From Verrucomicrobiota bacterium (GTDB taxonomy: Bacteria; Verrucomicrobiota; Verrucomicrobiia; Limisphaerales; UBA1096), in assembly GCA_003972865.1 (NCBI GenBank), contig QOAX01000107.1, positions 1 through 8,921 of the forward strand: DNA of 8,921 bases, given 5' to 3'. Position numbers and translations under genes: made by a program. Every line of letters begins with the position of its first letter. The first letter of the stretch is position 1. Positions 6,190 through 8,921 of this stretch are shown here, piece by piece. Under the pieces are notes generated by a model, which was not told the origin of the DNA, did not search any database, and saw nothing but the letters and a program-made list of their open reading frames with translations.

Positions 6190-7494
6190 GTGCTGGATAT
6201 CAGACAGTTTCGGGACAACCCCGACAACGTCCGCGAACGCCTCGCCACCCGGGGGGAGGAATTTGCCGCCAAGGTGGACGTCATCGTGCGGCTCGACGCC
6301 GAGCGCCGCGAAGCCATCTCCGCCGTCGAGGAACTCAAGGCCACGCGCAACGCCGCCTCGAAGGAAATCGGCACGCTCATTGGCCAGAAAAAAACCGGCG
6401 AAGCCGAGGCCAAAAAAACCGAGGTCCGCGACATTGGCGACCAGATTTCCGCGCTGGACAACCAAGCCGGCCAAGCCAACGCCGAGCTGCGCGACACACT
6501 TTTGCACCTGCCCAACCTCCCCCACGCCGATGTCCCGGTCGGCGTCAGCGAGGATGACAATGTGGAAATCCGCCAGTGGGGCGAGAAGCCAAGCTACGAT
6601 TTCGAGCCCAAGCCGCACACTGAGCTTTGCGAGAGCCTCGGGCTGGTGGACTTCGCCCGCGGGGCCAAGCTCGCCGGCAGCGGCTTCCTGCTTTACAGCG
6701 GTTGGGGGGCGCGGCTCGAGCGGGCGCTCATCCAGTACCTGCTCGACCTGCACGTGCACGAGCATGGCTACACCGAGGTGTCGCCGCCGTTCATGGTCGG
6801 CTACGACTGCATGATCGGCGTCGGCCAGTTTCCCAAGTTCGAGGACCAGGCGTACATGGTGCAGGAGGGGCTTGACGAGGAGAGCCGGGGCAAACTTTAC
6901 CTTGTCCCCACCGCCGAGGCGCCGGTCGCCAACATCCACCGCGAGGAACTGCTCAAGGCCGGCGAGCTGCCGAAAAACTACTGCGCCTACAGCCCGTGCT
7001 TCCGCGCCGAGGCCGGCGCGGCCGGGGTCGGCACGCGCGGTATGATCCGTGTCCACCAGTTCGACAAGGTCGAGCTCATCAAGATCGTCGAGCCGGAAGG
7101 CAGTTACGGCGAACTCGACAGGATGCTCGGCCACGCCGAGAAGGTGCTGCAGTCGCTCAACCTCCACTACCGCATCCTGCAACTCTGCACCGCCGACATG
7201 AGTTTCAGCAGCGCCACCACCTACGACATCGAAGTGTGGGCGCCGGGCCAGGGCGACTACCTCGAAGTGTCCAGTTGCTCCAACTGCGAGGACTACCAGG
7301 CCCGCCGCATGAACCTCCGCTACAAGGATGCCGGCGGCAAAAACCGCCACCCGCACATCCTCAACGGCAGCGGCACAGCGCTCGCGCGGCTGTTCGTCGC
7401 GCTCATTGAGACCTATCAGCAACCGGACGGCAGCATCCTCATCCCGGAGCCGATCCAGCCATACCTGCGCGCCGACCGTATTCCCGCGAACTGA
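6190..7494 (+). CDS. serS: Seryl-tRNA synthetase
   Basis: Class II aminoacyl-tRNA synthetase (cytoplasmic) that activates serine with ATP and charges tRNA-Ser. Residues 1 to about 105 form the N-terminal helical tRNA-binding arm (VLDIRQFRDNP start, then a charged Glu/Lys/Ala coiled-coil hairpin). The catalytic core follows. It shows the serine-binding TAE (241-243), motif 2 with FRAE (271-274) and 'GTRGMIRVHQF', 'EVSSCSNCEDYQARR', and motif 3 GSGTALAR (393-400) with the invariant Arg400. The length of 434 residues is normal. I prefer GTG at 6190 over the in-frame ATG at 6124. SerRS proteins begin with (M)LDIRxxR, and the 22 extra residues are Pro-rich and non-homologous. The ATG also lies inside the -10 box of the divergent promoter. 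No Shine-Dalgarno is seen. glgA follows after 20 bp, so the two are probably cotranscribed. Nothing is truncated. Confidence 0.96.
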   Translation: MLDIRQFRDNPDNVRERLATRGEEFAAKVDVIVRLDAERREAISAVEELKATRNAASKEIGTLIGQKKTGEAEAKKTEVRDIGDQISALDNQAGQANAELRDTLLHLPNLPHADVPVGVSEDDNVEIRQWGEKPSYDFEPKPHTELCESLGLVDFARGAKLAGSGFLLYSGWGARLERALIQYLLDLHVHEHGYTEVSPPFMVGYDCMIGVGQFPKFEDQAYMVQEGLDEESRGKLYLVPTAEAPVANIHREELLKAGELPKNYCAYSPCFRAEAGAAGVGTRGMIRVHQFDKVELIKIVEPEGSYGELDRMLGHAEKVLQSLNLHYRILQLCTADMSFSSATTYDIEVWAPGQGDYLEVSSCSNCEDYQARRMNLRYKDAGGKNRHPHILNGSGTALARLFVALIETYQQPDGSILIPEPIQPYLRADRIPAN

Positions 7495-7514
7495 CCTTTC
7501 GCGCCGCCGCCGCC

Positions 7515-8900
7515 ATGAACATCCTCCACGCCAGCAGCGAGGTGTTCCCGTACTCCAAGACGGGCGGGTTGGCGGATGCCACCGCGGCACTGGCCAGGGC
7601 GCAGGCGGCGGCCGGGCACACTGTCACCCTCGTCACGCCGTTGTACCGGAGCATCCGCGATGCGTTCCCCGGCCTCGAGCCGCTTGGCCAAGCGGAGCCG
7701 CCGGCCAGGGTTTGGCGGCTCGAGCCAGAGCCGAACCTGACCGTACTGTTCGTCGACCAGCCGGAGTGGTTCGATCGTGACCGCCTTTACGGCCATGCCG
7801 ATGACGCCGAGCGGTTCATCTTTTTTTCAAAATGCGTCTCCCGCCTGGCCAAGCGCACGGAGATCGTGCACGCGCACGACTGGCAAAGCGGCCTCGTCAT
7901 GCCGCTGCTCACGGACGTGCCGGTCGGCAAAGTGTTCACCATTCACAACGCCGCTTATCAAGGCCGCTTCCCCGCCGATAAGTTTGAACTGACCGGCCTG
8001 CCGGAATCTTTTTTCGACTGGCGGCAACTCGAGTTTCACGGCGATGTCAGCTTCCTCAAGGGCGGCATCGTGTGCGCCGATCTCGTCACTACCGTGAGCC
8101 CGCGCTACGCTCGCGAGTTGCTGACAAAGGAATACGGCTGCGGCCTCAAGGGGGTGTTCCAGTCCAGGGGCGACGCGCTGGTCGGCGTGCTTAACGGCGT
8201 CGACTACACCGAATGGAACACGACCGACAATCCGCACCTCGCGGCCGCTTATTCCGGCGACTCGCCCGGCGGCAAGGCCGCCAACAAGCACGCGCTGCAA
8301 CGCGAGCTTGGCCTGCCGGAGCTCGTCGACGTGCCGCTGCTCGGCAACATCAGCCGTTTCACCGATCAAAAGGGGATCGATATTTTGCTCGGCGCGCTGG
8401 AGGAACTGCTCGGCGGCGGTGTGGTGTTTCAGTTTGTCGGGCTTGGCAGCGGCGATCCGTTGCTTGAGCAGGCGATGAGCGGCCTGGCCAAGCGGCACCC
8501 CGACCGGGTCGCCGTGCAAATCGGCTATGACACCGGCTTGGCTCACCGTATCGAGGCCGGCAGTGATTTTTACGTGATGCCGTCCCGCTTCGAGCCGTGC
8601 GGCCTGAACCAGCTTTACAGCCTGCGCTACGGCTCAGTGCCGGTCGTGCGCGCCACCGGCGGGCTGGACGACTCGGTGATCGACCTCGGCCAAGGGGACG
8701 CGTTGGCGACCGGCATCAAGTTTACGGACTACTCGGCGGAGGCGCTTGGCCAGGCGCTTGGCCGCGCGCTGGCGCTTTACGCCAGGCCCAAGCGCTTGGC
8801 CAAGGTGCGCGACAACGGCATGCGGGCCGACTTTTCGTGGGGACAAACCACAGCCGAGTACGAGAGGCTGTACGCCAAAATAAAAAAGCCGGCTGCGTAA
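7515..8900 (+). CDS. glgA: Glycogen synthase (ADP-glucose type, GT5)
   Basis: Transfers glucose from ADP-glucose to the non-reducing end of alpha-1,4-glucan in cytoplasmic glycogen synthesis. It is a GT-B fold enzyme of 461 residues, close to the usual 470-490. The N-terminal domain carries K15-T-G-G-L-A-D, the ADP-glucose-binding loop at the same position as in the E. coli enzyme, then HAHDW (119-123), IHNAAYQG (from 143) and TVSPRY (193-198). The C-terminal domain has NGVDY (227-231), SRFTDQKG (280-287) and PSRFEPCGLNQLYSLRYG (from 356). Glu360 is the likely equivalent of E. coli Glu377, and the TGGLDDSV motif follows. The start ATG is fixed by the family's MNILHASSE opening. The 20-bp gap from serS is GCC-rich with no Shine-Dalgarno, so translation may rely on coupling or an unstructured start. 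The last codons and stop are built from the hairpin at 8886-8911. Other glg genes are not in the window. Confidence 0.96.
   Translation: MNILHASSEVFPYSKTGGLADATAALARAQAAAGHTVTLVTPLYRSIRDAFPGLEPLGQAEPPARVWRLEPEPNLTVLFVDQPEWFDRDRLYGHADDAERFIFFSKCVSRLAKRTEIVHAHDWQSGLVMPLLTDVPVGKVFTIHNAAYQGRFPADKFELTGLPESFFDWRQLEFHGDVSFLKGGIVCADLVTTVSPRYARELLTKEYGCGLKGVFQSRGDALVGVLNGVDYTEWNTTDNPHLAAAYSGDSPGGKAANKHALQRELGLPELVDVPLLGNISRFTDQKGIDILLGALEELLGGGVVFQFVGLGSGDPLLEQAMSGLAKRHPDRVAVQIGYDTGLAHRIEAGSDFYVMPSRFEPCGLNQLYSLRYGSVPVVRATGGLDDSVIDLGQGDALATGIKFTDYSAEALGQALGRALALYARPKRLAKVRDNGMRADFSWGQTTAEYERLYAKIKKPAA
7681..7694. repeat. Iterated palindrome CGCTTGGCCAAGCG, copy 3
   Basis: The same 14-mer in glgA on the other coding strand, read as (P)LGQA. 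This gene is unrelated to the giant protein, so shared ancestry does not explain it. Confidence 0.8.
8741..8805. repeat. Cluster of TTGGCC-type words at the 3' end of glgA
   Basis: Two adjoining 12-mers, GGCGCTTGGCCA (8741-8752) and GGCGCTTGGCCG (8753-8764), differ at one base and code ALGQ-ALGR. The full TTGGCCAA follows at 8796-8803, coding Leu-Ala-Lys in a different register. Another half-site (GGCCAAGG) lies at 8689-8696. Confidence 0.7.
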
Positions 8901-8911
8901 ACAGCCGGCTT
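8877..8911 (-). terminator. Intrinsic terminator oriented for a convergent minus-strand gene
   Basis: Perfect 10-bp stem AAGCCGGCTG / CAGCCGGCTT (8886-8895 and 8902-8911) with a 6-nt loop. On the minus strand it is followed by TTTTTTATTTT (8887-8877), the layout of a strong Rho-independent terminator. On the plus strand the hairpin is followed by AGGTAAAATC, so termination of serS-glgA there would be weak unless the A-tract and hairpin suffice. The glgA stop codon (8898-8900) lies in the loop, and the last Lys-Lys-Pro-Ala-Ala codons form the left arm and T-tract complement. Confidence 0.75.
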
Positions 8912-8921
8912 AGGTAAAATC

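Noticed and set aside
6088..7590. Long minus-strand open frame (about 500 codons) opposite serS
   Set aside because: It is antisense to a clear SerRS in high-GC DNA, has no recognisable motif and spans the promoter region. It is a GC-driven shadow.
7821..7827. Run of seven T in glgA (another at 3952-3958) as a programmed slippage site
   Set aside because: The frame is intact and the flanking protein aligns well with GlgA motifs. There is no alternative downstream frame of interest.
937..8036. CTCGAG hexamer occurring about ten times
   Set aside because: This is only about threefold above my rough expectation. Most cases fit preferred Leu-Glu or Ser-Ser codons, so no DNA-level signal is needed.

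Overview
The window looks like a piece of a high-GC bacterial chromosome, most likely from a Verrucomicrobiota member. The main support is the architecture of the left-hand protein: an exported giant built from immunoglobulin-like beta-sandwiches, InlB-type 'GYxFxxW' repeats and 'GKSLISNPL...' modules. That combination is typical of verrucomicrobial exported proteins. The phylum is an inference from style, not from a marker-gene search.

Layout. Positions 1-6068 hold one uninterrupted minus-strand reading frame of at least 2,022 codons. It starts at 6068 and runs off the left edge, so its C-terminus is not seen. It encodes a signal peptide, one calcium-loop (FG-GAP/VCBS-like) segment, a proline-rich linker, a propeller-like region of about 435 residues and then a tandem array. 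The array's composite unit recurs with a period of 416 residues. Positions 6069-6189 form a compact 121-bp divergent promoter region. Positions 6190-7494 (plus) encode seryl-tRNA synthetase (serS). Positions 7515-8900 (plus) encode glycogen synthase (glgA), 20 bp downstream and probably in the same transcript. The window ends in a strong hairpin whose T-tract lies on the minus strand. This predicts a convergent gene just past the right edge.

serS and glgA are ordinary housekeeping and storage-metabolism genes (tRNA-Ser charging; ADP-glucose to alpha-1,4-glucan). The giant gene is independent of them and would act outside the cell, but its function cannot be read from sequence. None of the three genes has a recognisable Shine-Dalgarno site. 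serS has a -10-like box so close to its GTG start that a leaderless mRNA is plausible.

The most unusual signal is at DNA level. The palindrome TTGGCCAA (extended form CGCTTGGCCAAGCG) and its halves occur at roughly 36 places across all three genes, in all three codon registers and in unrelated proteins. This resembles a highly iterated palindrome of the cyanobacterial HIP1 kind, but with a different sequence.
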